The notes under the pieces were generated by a model. That model made no database searches and had not been told where the DNA came from. It saw nothing but the letters and a program-made list of their open reading frames with translations. Position numbers and translations under genes: made by a program. Shown here in pieces: positions 1-7,572 of a stretch of 20,066 nucleotides of DNA (positions are counted from its first letter, which is position 1; each line of letters starts with the position of its first letter). This DNA is from Verrucomicrobiaceae bacterium. Its GTDB lineage: Bacteria > Verrucomicrobiota > Verrucomicrobiae > Verrucomicrobiales > Akkermansiaceae. The stretch lies in assembly GCA_003820635.1 (NCBI GenBank), contig RPOS01000049.1:1-20066 (forward strand), written 5' to 3'.

Positions 1-1704
1 CTCGGCATATCCGCCCAGCCGGAGAACCCCGAGGAAGAACCGGATTGGGAAGACCGTCTGAACCAGGTGATGCAGTCGCGCGGGCGACAGCCGAACCTGA
101 GTTTCTTCGCCTTCACCGCCACGCCCAAAGGCAAGACGTTGGAGTTGTTCGGGCGTCCTGGTGCTAACGGAATGCCGGAAGCCTTTCACCTTTACTCGAT
201 GCGGCAGGCCATCGAGGAGGGGTTTATTCTCGATGTGGTGAAAAACTACACCACCTACAAGACCTACTATCGGTTGGTGAAGGCGGTAGAGGACGATCCC
301 GACATGCCGAAGAAGAAGGCGGCGCGGGCGCTGGCCAAGTTCATGAGCCTGCACTCGTATAACATCGAGCAGAAGACCGAGGTCATCATCGAGCATTTCC
401 GCCACAAGGTGATGCCGCTGCTCGGTGGCAAGGCCAAGGCGATGGTGGTCACCGCCTCGCGTCTTCACGCCGTGCGCTACAAGAAAGCTTTCGAGCGTTA
501 TCTAACTGACAACAAGATCGCCGATGTGCGCCCGCTGGTGGCCTTCAGCGGCACAGTGAAGGATCCGGATACCGGCCTGGAATACACCGAGCCGGGCATG
601 AACACCGATTGCGTGAGCGGCAAGCCCATCGGCGAGAAGCAATTGCCGGAGCGCTTCGCCTCGCCGGACTACCAGGTGCTGCTGGTGGCGAACAAATACC
701 AGACCGGCTTCGACCAGCCGCTGCTTTGCGCGATGTATGTGGACAAGCGGCTCGACGGCGTGCAGGCGGTGCAGACGCTTTCCCGGCTCAACCGGATGAT
801 CCCGGGCAAGCAAACGCCCTTCGTTCTCGATTTCGTCAACGAGGCAGAAGACATCTATCGGGCGTTCAAGCCCTACTACGATACCACCAGCCTGCAGGAG
901 TCGTCCGATCCGCAGAAACTGGAGACGATCAAACATGAACTCGACGCGGCACAGGTGTATTTCTGGAGCGAGGTCGAAGCCTACGCCCGGGTCTTCTACA
1001 AGCCGCTCTCCCGCCAATCGCCGCAGGATCATGCGGCCATGCAGTTTCATCTTCAGCCCGCCGTGGATCGTTTCAAGGCGATGGTAGATGATGCGATCCG
1101 CAGCGAGTTCCGGCAGAAGCTCCAAGGCTATGTGAACCTTTACGCATTCATGAGCCAGATCATGCCATGGTGCGATCCAGCTCTGGAAATGCTCTACAGC
1201 TTCGGACGTTTCCTGCTGCCGCACCTGCCGCTCGATCGCGACGACGAGCGGGTGAAGATCAGCGATGAGGTGAGCCTGCAATACTACCGTCTCCAGCGGA
1301 CCTACACCGGCGAGATCACGCTGCGCGAGGGCGAGCCCGAAGGCGTGAAAAGCCCGACGGATGTCGGCACCGGCCGCGCCAAGGAGGAAAAGGCTCCGCT
1401 CTCGGAAATCATCCAAGTGCTCAACGAGCGTTTCGGAACCGAGTTCACCGAGGAAGATCGGCTTTTCTTCGAACAGATCCGGGAGAAGGCCACCGCCAAC
1501 GAACAGGTGGTAAAACTCCGGCAGGCCAATCCTTTCGACAAATTCCAGCTCGGCCTGCGCGAGCTCATCGAGAGTCTCATGGTCCAGCGCATGGCGGAGA
1601 ACGACAAGATCGTCACCCGCTACATGGACGACCGGGAATTCGGCGAAGCGGCCTTCGGGGTGTTGTCCAAGGCGATTTATGAAGCGATCCCGGGCGGAGA
1701 TTAG
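1..1704 (+). CDS. hsdR: Type I restriction endonuclease subunit R (HsdR), C-terminal part
   Basis: This is the motor and restriction subunit of a type I restriction-modification complex, which translocates DNA with an ATP-driven SF2 helicase and cuts unmodified DNA. The frame is open from base 1, so the gene starts left of the window; 567 residues are visible, and the GTG at 67 is only an internal valine. Visible residues 33-43 contain the helicase motif FFAFTATPK. Residues 233-240 (YQTGFDQP) and 258-265 (QTLSRLNR) match helicase motifs V and VI of the HsdR family. After the motor comes an alpha-helical C-terminal region to residue 567, as expected for the part that contacts HsdM/HsdS. The N-terminal nuclease domain and Walker A motif lie outside the window, as would any hsdM or hsdS. 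No frameshift is visible. The family call is firm, but completeness cannot be judged. Confidence 0.93.
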   Translation, partial: LGISAQPENPEEEPDWEDRLNQVMQSRGRQPNLSFFAFTATPKGKTLELFGRPGANGMPEAFHLYSMRQAIEEGFILDVVKNYTTYKTYYRLVKAVEDDPDMPKKKAARALAKFMSLHSYNIEQKTEVIIEHFRHKVMPLLGGKAKAMVVTASRLHAVRYKKAFERYLTDNKIADVRPLVAFSGTVKDPDTGLEYTEPGMNTDCVSGKPIGEKQLPERFASPDYQVLLVANKYQTGFDQPLLCAMYVDKRLDGVQAVQTLSRLNRMIPGKQTPFVLDFVNEAEDIYRAFKPYYDTTSLQESSDPQKLETIKHELDAAQVYFWSEVEAYARVFYKPLSRQSPQDHAAMQFHLQPAVDRFKAMVDDAIRSEFRQKLQGYVNLYAFMSQIMPWCDPALEMLYSFGRFLLPHLPLDRDDERVKISDEVSLQYYRLQRTYTGEITLREGEPEGVKSPTDVGTGRAKEEKAPLSEIIQVLNERFGTEFTEEDRLFFEQIREKATANEQVVKLRQANPFDKFQLGLRELIESLMVQRMAENDKIVTRYMDDREFGEAAFGVLSKAIYEAIPGGD

Positions 1705-1881
1705 AGCACAGGAAGTGAATTCCCCTTTTTTGCGATCACGCCTACGGTGGGAGGAAGAGGCGGCGCGTGTTCGGGTTTCGATTATCGATTGAGGATTGAA
1801 TGGAGTCAGAGCTCTCCGATTCACATTCTCCCTGATTTTTCTGGTCAGGTTGGGCTGTCTGGTGATGGTATGTATTTTGCC

Positions 1882-2490
1882 ATGAAAAAACGCATTATCT
1901 CCCATCTCTGCCGTCTATCCATTGCGGCGTTCGGTGCACTCACTCTGAGTAACTGCGCCATTGGCGAGAGCAAGATCGCCCTCGCTCACTCTCCTGTCGC
2001 CGCCACTTCGCCACAGCGCTCCGGCACGGTCGTCGTGCGCACTTTCACGGATTCGCGCAAGGACATCGACAGGATTCTCCTGGGCAACAAGCGCAATGGC
2101 TTTGGCATGGTGCTCGGTTCTTACGCGATCAAGGGCAACAAGAGCGTGGCCCGGACGGTGACAGGGCATTTTGCCGATGCGCTGACAGCCGCAGGCTACC
2201 AAGTGGTGGTTTCTGACTCAGCATCCGGTGGCGCGGTGCTCACGGGGGATATCCACGAGTTGTGGCTCGACCTTTACGCGGCCACTTGGGCGAATGTGGG
2301 AGTCAATCTCCAGCTCAAGAATGGCGGCAGAACCGTATGGAGCAAGAACATCGAGGCAAAGGAAACCAATGTGCTCTGGGTCGGTGTCCCTTCCGAGATC
2401 GAGAAGGTGCTTCGCCAGGCCATGGACAAGGCTCTGGCACAAGCAGCGCAGGAGTTCGCTTCGGACTCTTTTGCATCCAAGGTCCGCTGA
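1882..2490 (+). CDS. Putative YajG-like lipoprotein
   Basis: This is a 202-residue exported protein, probably a membrane-anchored lipoprotein. The chosen ATG begins MKKRIISHL, a charged start followed by a hydrophobic stretch and LSNC at residues 22-25, a lipobox-like site with an unusual Asn before the Cys. In-frame starts at 1747 and 1870 would bury this signal, so they are rejected. After residue 48 it reads GTVVVRTFTDSRKD, then GNKRNGFGMVLG, then GDIHELWLDLYA. This pattern resembles YajG-type and related lipoproteins (a conserved beta-strand opening, a Lys-Arg-Asn-Gly-Phe-Gly segment and an outer-membrane-like alpha/beta fold). The function of that family is poorly defined. No Shine-Dalgarno sequence precedes the start. 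The 177 bases upstream hold no convincing promoter. It converges on the SET gene. The signal peptide is clear; the YajG assignment is moderate. Confidence 0.7.
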   Translation: MKKRIISHLCRLSIAAFGALTLSNCAIGESKIALAHSPVAATSPQRSGTVVVRTFTDSRKDIDRILLGNKRNGFGMVLGSYAIKGNKSVARTVTGHFADALTAAGYQVVVSDSASGGAVLTGDIHELWLDLYAATWANVGVNLQLKNGGRTVWSKNIEAKETNVLWVGVPSEIEKVLRQAMDKALAQAAQEFASDSFASKVR

Positions 2491-2507
2491 GGCCGGCTTC
2501 ACGGCCT
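2490..2507. terminator. Hairpin after the lipoprotein gene
   Basis: The bases AGGCCG at 2490-2495 pair perfectly with CGGCCT at 2502-2507 around the loop GCTTCA. The hairpin overlaps the stop codon of the lipoprotein gene. No T-run follows, so intrinsic termination is uncertain. It lies between convergent genes, where a terminator is expected. Confidence 0.35.
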
Positions 2508-2596
2508 GAGTTCAAGGTGAGAGACCAGTTTCTCGTTTGAAGAGAGGAAAATCCAGGCATCAACAAGGTGATCCAGGCGTAGTGCGCCCGCGGTCT

Positions 2597-3157
2597 TTAT
2601 CCCTGATTGTTGCGGCCGAGCCGCTGTTCCAACTCCGGCCATTGCTCGCGGCTGACGATGTAGCCGACGCACTGGGGCTTGCCGCAGCGGCAGGGATGGT
2701 CTTCGTAGCAGCCCACATCGAAGCCGTAGTCAAACGTCAGCTCCTCGCCCGCGTTGATGTCGCGCAGGGCGTGGATGTGAATGCGCCGGCCCTCGATCCA
2801 GGCCTCGCAGTTTGGATCGCACGAGTGGTTGATGAGACGCGCGGTGTTCCATGGCACGTTGCCGTCGATGTCATAGTTCTTCGAAAGTGTGAAGATATAC
2901 ACGGCGGCATCCCCGGTCTTGAGGGACTTCGAGTGCTGTGAGACGCCGCGGCGCTCGCTCTCCTGCTTGTCGATGCGCTCGCCAACGTATTCGATGATCC
3001 GCTGCTCCCTGGGGATGAAGCAGGTTGCATAGACGCCGCGGCCGTGGATTTCCGAGCCGCGCACCTCGCAGTATTGGCTTTGCCCGCGCTTCCAGAGTTC
3101 CACCAGCTTGCGGTGCAGGATTTGTTCCTGTTTGATTCCCTTTTTCCTCGATGCCAT
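2597..3157 (-). CDS. SET domain protein-lysine methyltransferase
   Basis: This 186-residue protein is a compact SET domain with a post-SET zinc site. Visible SET features are HGRGVYA (38-44), the catalytic-core motif RLINHSCDPNC (107-117) and LTFDYGF (140-146), whose Tyr is the usual catalytic residue. A CxCx4C post-SET motif at Cys156, Cys158 and Cys163 can bind one zinc with the Cys of NHSC. Family knowledge: SET enzymes transfer methyl groups from S-adenosylmethionine to protein lysines; in bacteria the targets are mostly unknown. No signal peptide is seen, so it should act in the cytoplasm. The first 25 residues are basic. The ATG at 3157 lies 9 bases past the stop of the upstream exported-protein gene on the same strand, suggesting co-transcription. 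No Shine-Dalgarno sequence is visible. The domain call is firm and the substrate unknown. Confidence 0.92.
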   Translation of the reverse strand: MASRKKGIKQEQILHRKLVELWKRGQSQYCEVRGSEIHGRGVYATCFIPREQRIIEYVGERIDKQESERRGVSQHSKSLKTGDAAVYIFTLSKNYDIDGNVPWNTARLINHSCDPNCEAWIEGRRIHIHALRDINAGEELTFDYGFDVGCYEDHPCRCGKPQCVGYIVSREQWPELEQRLGRNNQG

Positions 3158-3166
3158 GGTTGTTTT

Positions 3167-3820
3167 CTAACGAACTTCGCGTTTGCCCACCGGCGGCAGT
3201 TCCATGTCCGGCGGCAGTGTGATGAACAGCCCGCGCAGATCGGCCGGCTTGAGGGCGGCGCCGTCGATGAAGGTCCAGTCGCTCTTGTCCTTTTCGGAAA
3301 TGGCGATCTGGTAGCCGGTGCTCTCGATGACCAGCGGCCGCGGTTTCCCCTGCTGGATGATGCGGAAGGTCGTCACGGTGGGCACCAGCACCAGCCACTT
3401 GGTGAAAACCAGCCGCTCGATGTCCCGGCCGTTTTCCTTGATGGTTTTTTTGCCGGGGCTCACGCCGTAGGCGCGCGGCTGGCCCTGGGGCTTGAAGGAA
3501 ATCATGCTGATGCCCTGCTGCACCATCTGTGCGGCCACGCCTGCGAGTTGTTTTTCGAGCGCCTCCATGCCGCCCATGCGCGCAGCGGTGCGCTCTTTCC
3601 AGACCGGGTTCATCCGCTCGATGGCCACCTGGTAACGCCCGAGCACCACTTCATCGCCGAGTTTCGCGACCGCTGCCACCGCCGAGGCAAGCACTGCTGG
3701 CGGTGCGGGTTCGTCCATCACCTCGGCTTCGGCTTTCTGTGCGGGCGCTTGCTGGGCATGGACCAGGCCGCACGCCATCAACATGGCGGCAAGCGGGAAA
3801 ATCAGCGCATTGAATTTCAT
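3167..3820 (-). CDS. Exported protein of unknown function
   Basis: I do not recognise this 217-residue protein. It begins MKFNALIFPLAAMLMACGLVHAQQ, which is either a type I signal peptide cleaved after HA or a lipoprotein signal with LMAC (Cys17). An Ala/Pro/Glu-rich segment follows (residues about 25-45), then a mixed alpha/beta domain to the C-terminus with an amphipathic helical stretch around residues 60-105. The start at 3820 is chosen because it begins the signal peptide; a longer in-frame reading to 4147 would run antisense through the start of parB. It is divergent from parB with 120 bases between the starts and is followed after 9 bases by the SET gene, so the two minus-strand genes probably form an operon. 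Export is likely; the function is unknown. Confidence 0.75.
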   Translation of the reverse strand: MKFNALIFPLAAMLMACGLVHAQQAPAQKAEAEVMDEPAPPAVLASAVAAVAKLGDEVVLGRYQVAIERMNPVWKERTAARMGGMEALEKQLAGVAAQMVQQGISMISFKPQGQPRAYGVSPGKKTIKENGRDIERLVFTKWLVLVPTVTTFRIIQQGKPRPLVIESTGYQIAISEKDKSDWTFIDGAALKPADLRGLFITLPPDMELPPVGKREVR

Positions 3821-3901
3821 GGCCAATGGATGCCCGCACGGCCCCCTGCCGTCAAGCACGGCTCCCGCCAGCCTGCGGCAAAAACTCTGCGGTAAATCCG
3901 C

Positions 3902-3930
3902 TTGGAATCCGCGGCGGCTTTGCGTAATGC
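3902..3930 (+). promoter_or_regulatory. Candidate promoter for parB
   Basis: TTGGAA at 3902-3907 is followed by a 17-base spacer and TAATGC at 3925-3930. The spacing is ideal for a sigma-70 promoter, but both boxes are imperfect. Transcription would start only a few bases before the parB ATG at 3941. Confidence 0.3.
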
Positions 3931-3940
3931 TCGCCGCCCC

Positions 3941-4840
3941 ATGGCGAAACAGGCACTCGGAAAAGGACTCGGAGCACTCATCAGGAAGAACGCGGTCACG
4001 CCTTTTTCTGATGCCGTGGTGACGGCCGAGGACTTCAAGCGGGTGCGCGATGTGCCGCACGATGACGTGATTCCCAGTCCGCTGCAGCCGCGCACGCGCT
4101 TTGTCGAATCCCCGCTCGACGACCTGATGGAGTCGATCCGCCAGCACGGCATCATCCAGCCGCTCATCGTGCGGCCGGTGAATGGCAAGCTGGAACTCAT
4201 CGCCGGTGAACGCCGCTGGCGCGCTTCCGGAAAACTCGGCCTCGCCACCGTGCCGGTCATCGAGCGCGAGGCGTCCGACCGCGATGTGCTGGAAATGGCG
4301 CTCATCGAGAACCTCCAGCGCGAGGATCTCAATCCGATGGAAGAGGCCGCCGGTTATGTGCGCCTCGCCAAGGAATTTTCAATGAAGCAGGACGAGATCG
4401 CCGTGCGCGTCGGCAAGTCCCGGGCCAGTGTGGCCAACGCGATGCGCCTGCTCGACCTCCATCCGGACGTGCAATTGCTCGTTGCCCAGGGCCGCCTCAC
4501 CGTCGGTCATGCCAAGGCGATTCTCTCGATCAAGGATCACGACGGCCAGTTGCTCGCGTCCGACCAGGTGATCCGCCGCCAACTCACCGTGCGTGCCACG
4601 GAAAAACTTGCCCAGGGTTTTCTCGCGGAATCCGCCGCGGTGGATGGCACGGAGAAGAAACCCGCCGTCAGCCGCGAGGTGGATGTGCATGTCCGCGCCA
4701 TCACCAACCGCCTGCGCGAGCACCTGGCCACCCACGTTTCCATCCAGCACACGGCCAAGAAGGGCAAAATCGAAATCGAATACTACGGCGACGACGACCT
4801 CCAGCGCCTGCTCGAGCTCATCGGCCTGAATGCCGAGTGA
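3941..4840 (+). CDS. parB: Chromosome partitioning protein ParB
   Basis: This is a 299-residue chromosomal ParB (Spo0J/Noc family), a CTP-dependent clamp that loads at parS sites and spreads to organise the origin region. The N-terminus has KGLGALI (8-14), the conserved ParA-interacting tail of chromosomal ParB. GERRWRA (89-95) is the arginine-rich CTP-binding motif. ENLQREDLNPMEEA (123-136) is the conserved box that follows. A helix-turn-helix spans about 148-172 and GRLTVGHAKAIL lies at 184-195; the C-terminal dimerisation domain covers about 245-299. The ATG at 3941 gives the standard MAKQALGKGLG start; the in-frame TTG at 3902 overlaps the candidate promoter and is rejected. ParA usually lies immediately upstream, but here the neighbour is a divergent exported-protein gene. 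No good parS site was seen in the window. Confidence 0.95.
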   Translation: MAKQALGKGLGALIRKNAVTPFSDAVVTAEDFKRVRDVPHDDVIPSPLQPRTRFVESPLDDLMESIRQHGIIQPLIVRPVNGKLELIAGERRWRASGKLGLATVPVIEREASDRDVLEMALIENLQREDLNPMEEAAGYVRLAKEFSMKQDEIAVRVGKSRASVANAMRLLDLHPDVQLLVAQGRLTVGHAKAILSIKDHDGQLLASDQVIRRQLTVRATEKLAQGFLAESAAVDGTEKKPAVSREVDVHVRAITNRLREHLATHVSIQHTAKKGKIEIEYYGDDDLQRLLELIGLNAE

Positions 4841-4844
4841 GTCC

Positions 4845-4862
4845 GCAGGCGGCCGCGCCTGC
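4845..4862. terminator. Perfect hairpin after parB
   Basis: GCAGGCG (4845-4851) and CGCCTGC (4856-4862) form a perfect 7-bp stem with a GCCG loop, starting five bases after the parB stop. No immediate T-run follows. It may terminate parB transcription or be a small repeat-like palindrome. Confidence 0.4.
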
Positions 4863-4971
4863 ATGTGGACTTCCACTTGCCCAAGCGTCTCTTCCTGTTT
4901 AGCTAAAGCCCATCAAACGACGTTCTTTCAGCTTCCTTCTCGCCCGGCGGTATCTCAATCCCCGCCGCGCG

Positions 4972-6531
4972 GTGCTTTCCTCCTTCACGCTGATCTCGCT
5001 GATCGGCGTGATGCTCGGCGTGCTGGTGCTGGTGGTGGTGATGGCCGTTTACGCCGGGCTTGAGCGCGATGTGAAAAGCCGCCTGCTCGGGTTCACGCCA
5101 CACATCCTGCTGCGCCACGAGCCCAACGGCTTCGGTGCAATGCCGATGGCCGATTGGCAGGAAGCCGCGGAAAACGCGAAGAAACTGCCCCGCGTGGAGG
5201 CCGCCACCGCATTTGTCTCGGACAACGTCATCATCGACGTCGCCTCGTGGCAGCGGCCGGTGATGTTCCGCGGCATCGACACCTCGGACCCGGCGCAGGT
5301 CGAGGGCATCGCGCGGATGCTGGATTTGGAAAACCATCCGGATTCCTCCTCAGACCTCGGCATCGACGACCGGGCCGTGGTTTCCTCGATCCTCGCCGAG
5401 CAACTCGCGCTGAGGGTGGGAGACACCGTGCGCCTCTACTCGACGCGCAATTTCGAGGAAGTCATGCGCGCCTACAAGGCAACTGAGAAGCCGCCCGTGC
5501 GCGAGGCCTTCGCCGCAGACTGGCAAAGCGCCACCACCGCGCTCGCCGCCGCGTGGAAAGAGGCCGGGGAAAAGCAAGCCATCGGCATCGGCGCGCTGAC
5601 GGATATCTATCAGAAACTCGACGGCATCCGTTCCGAAGACATCCGCGAGCCGGAGCGCGAGTTGCTGGAGGATCTGCTCATGGCCATGGAGTCCGGCGGG
5701 AAGGACGAGGCGGCCGGCCTGTTCCTCTTCGATGCGGAAACGGTGGCCGCCATCGGGAAATCCATCGAGGCGCTCAACTCCACCGATGTCGAAAAGATGG
5801 ACGGTGAGACGCTCAAGGGCCTCAAGCAAATCGTGCTGCCCAAAGAGGCGGAGGTGATCGGCATTTATCAGGCATCGCAGATGGCGGTGACGCCGGACAT
5901 TTTCGTGCCGCTGCCGCTCGCCCAGGATCTCGCCGGTCTTGGCGAGGCCGTGCAGGGCATCGCGCTGCGGCTGGATGATGCCTACGCTGCGGAACAAGTC
6001 GCAGTGCAGGGCCGCCAGACGCTGGGTGCGGACTGGTCGCTGCTGACCTGGGGCGACCAATACCAGACGTTCTTCGCGCTCATCAACCAGCAGCGGGTGA
6101 TGATGTATTTCGCGCTCTCCTTCATCGTGCTGGTGAGCGCCTTCTCGATGATGGCGGTGATGTTCACCGTGACGATCCAGAAGCGCCGCGAGATCGGCGT
6201 GATGAAGGCGCTCGGTGCCGCGCCGGGCCAGATCGTGCGGGTGTTTCTCTATCAGGGGATGCTGCTGGGGCTGTTAGGTGCCGCGCTCGGCGTCGGCCTC
6301 GGCCGCGTGGTTATCCATTTCCGCGGTCCGATTCAGGGGATTTTCCGCTCGCTCGGTTTCGATCCCTTCGCGGCGTCGTTCACCGGCTTTGGCGTGCTGC
6401 CCGCGCACAACAATCCCGTCGAGCAGGCGGTCATCGGCCTGCTGGCCTTCATCCTTTGCTCACTGGCGGCCCTCGTTCCCGCGTTCTTCGCCGCCCGCAG
6501 CGATGCCGCCAAATCCCTGCGAAATCTCTGA
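4972..6531 (+). CDS. LolC/LolE-type ABC transporter permease with enlarged periplasmic domain
   Basis: This is a permease of the FtsX/MacB/LolCE class, which extracts lipoproteins or other hydrophobic cargo from the inner membrane with a LolD-type ATPase. A first membrane helix (residues about 5-28) is followed by a large periplasmic region and three C-terminal helices (about 378-403, 425-445, 483-507). The segment QKRREIGVMKALGA is the typical FtsX coupling region. It is longer than usual: 519 residues against roughly 400. The excess lies at residues about 160-290, a helical, acidic insert between GDTVRLYSTRN and EAEVIGIYQASQ. The only conventional in-frame start is GTG at 4972. However, homologous-looking sequence (SFSFLLARRYLNPRR) extends in frame back to about 4903, so the real start is probably upstream and non-standard. 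No lolD is nearby; the GYF-RDD gene follows after 3 bases. Confidence 0.88.
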   Translation: MLSSFTLISLIGVMLGVLVLVVVMAVYAGLERDVKSRLLGFTPHILLRHEPNGFGAMPMADWQEAAENAKKLPRVEAATAFVSDNVIIDVASWQRPVMFRGIDTSDPAQVEGIARMLDLENHPDSSSDLGIDDRAVVSSILAEQLALRVGDTVRLYSTRNFEEVMRAYKATEKPPVREAFAADWQSATTALAAAWKEAGEKQAIGIGALTDIYQKLDGIRSEDIREPERELLEDLLMAMESGGKDEAAGLFLFDAETVAAIGKSIEALNSTDVEKMDGETLKGLKQIVLPKEAEVIGIYQASQMAVTPDIFVPLPLAQDLAGLGEAVQGIALRLDDAYAAEQVAVQGRQTLGADWSLLTWGDQYQTFFALINQQRVMMYFALSFIVLVSAFSMMAVMFTVTIQKRREIGVMKALGAAPGQIVRVFLYQGMLLGLLGAALGVGLGRVVIHFRGPIQGIFRSLGFDPFAASFTGFGVLPAHNNPVEQAVIGLLAFILCSLAALVPAFFAARSDAAKSLRNL

Positions 6532-6534
6532 ATC

Positions 6535-7368
6535 ATGGACATCTGGATCATTCAAAACGGCGAGAAAGCCGGCCCCATTCACGACTTCGAGGTTCGCAAG
6601 AAAATCGAGGCGGGCGAGTTGGCCGCCGATACTCCCGCATGGCACGAAGGGCTCAGCGCCTGGCGGCCGCTGGTGGAGATCGACCTGTTCTCGCGCGAGT
6701 TCGACCAGCCGATTGAGTGTTTCGAAGAGCCCGCTCCGGCAGCCGAGGACGAACCGGAGCCGGACCGCCTGCCGCCGCCGCTTCAGCAGCCGCATTTGAT
6801 CCGCCGTTTCTGGGCGCGCTGGTTCGATCTCTATCTGTTTGCCGGCGTCTGGTGGCTCGCGATGTGGGCCGCCGGCCGCGATATCGGTGCCACACTCAAC
6901 AATCCGTGGATCATCCTGTTCCATTACATTCCGTGGTTTGTGTTGGAAATCATCCTGCTGCACCGCTTCGGCAGCACGCCCGGCAAGTGGCTGTTAGGCA
7001 TTAAGGTGGTCAATGACGACGGCTCGCTGCTCAGTCTTGCGCAAGCCACGCGGCGCTCGGCCAGGGTGCTGTTTCTGGGCATCGGATTCGGCTGGGGCGT
7101 GTTGGCGCTGATCTGCCAGATCATGGCGTTTTTCACCACCCGCAAGCTCGGCCGCCCGCTGTGGGACCATTCCGCCGGCCACCGGCTGGATGCCACGCCG
7201 CTCCACCCGCTGCGCCTCGTGGTCTATGTGATCGGGCTCTTCGCCGCGCTGCAGCTCCAGATGATCGTGGTCGCCCCGTATGTGATGGAGAGCATGCGGA
7301 AGAGCTTTCCCGCGCTCAGTGAGCAATTGGAAAAGAACCCGCCCTGGCACTTGCCGGAGAAGCGGTGA
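6535..7368 (+). CDS. GYF_2 and RDD domain membrane protein
   Basis: This 277-residue protein joins a cytoplasmic GYF_2 (DUF4339) module to an RDD membrane domain. Residues 1-50 (DIWIIQNGEKAGPIHDFEV, with paired Trp residues near 42 and 49) are the GYF_2 signature, thought to bind peptides or partner proteins. A Pro/Glu-rich linker covers about 60-85. RDD features follow: RRFWARWFDLYLF with its conserved Arg and Asp, and GSTPGKWLLGIKVVNDDG around 152-170. About four hydrophobic helices are visible, near residues 96-111, 122-140, 178-202 and 223-248. RDD proteins are varied membrane proteins, some linked to ion transport, and no substrate can be read here. The ATG at 6535 lies 3 bases after the permease stop, so the two genes are almost certainly co-transcribed. 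A link to lipoprotein or envelope transport is inference from position only. Confidence 0.87.
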   Translation: MDIWIIQNGEKAGPIHDFEVRKKIEAGELAADTPAWHEGLSAWRPLVEIDLFSREFDQPIECFEEPAPAAEDEPEPDRLPPPLQQPHLIRRFWARWFDLYLFAGVWWLAMWAAGRDIGATLNNPWIILFHYIPWFVLEIILLHRFGSTPGKWLLGIKVVNDDGSLLSLAQATRRSARVLFLGIGFGWGVLALICQIMAFFTTRKLGRPLWDHSAGHRLDATPLHPLRLVVYVIGLFAALQLQMIVVAPYVMESMRKSFPALSEQLEKNPPWHLPEKR

Positions 7369-7388
7369 ACTGTCCCGGTTCAGCGTGA

Positions 7389-7497
7389 ATGTCCCAGGCC
7401 ACGATCATGGGATACTACAAGAACTACACGACCTCCGCCGCGATTGAAGCCGTCAACGGACTGTTGCAACTCGCCCGCCGGAGAGGCCGGGGGGCGG
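7389..7497 (+). pseudogene. ISL3-family transposase C-terminal fragment
   Basis: A short open stretch encodes IMGYYKNYTTSAAIEAVNG followed by LLQLARRRGRG. This matches the conserved C-terminal end of ISL3-type DDE transposases, in which a Thr/Ser-rich stretch precedes the E-x-x-N-G motif and a basic (K/R)RxARGFR segment. About 33 codons are recognisable. The usual continuation (FRN and onward) is missing: after about base 7497 the frame reads ADRRAPCH and similarity ends. No upstream transposase body or terminal inverted repeats are seen, so this is a relic, not a mobile element. It occupies most of the 204-base gap between the RDD gene and folA; the rest (7498-7572) shows nothing I recognise. 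Confidence 0.6.
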
Positions 7498-7572
7498 ATC
7501 GCCGTGCTCCATGCCATACTGTTGTGCTCTCGAACATCCAGGGGCCAGCGCATCAGATGGGAAGTGAGCTTC

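Noticed and set aside
502..1905. A 467-codon open frame on the minus strand opposite hsdR
   Set aside because: It is antisense to a firmly identified gene, and its translation is a composition-driven His/Leu/Arg/Glu-rich product without any family motif, as expected for GC-rich shadow frames.
3902..3940. TTG start giving ParB 13 extra residues
   Set aside because: The extension has no ParB character and overlaps the candidate promoter, whereas ATG 3941 yields the standard MAKQALGKGLGAL beginning.
4830..5063. A 77-codon frame overlapping the end of parB and the start of the permease
   Set aside because: It is in a different frame from the permease, has no recognisable motif, and the permease frame in the same bases carries clear family sequence.
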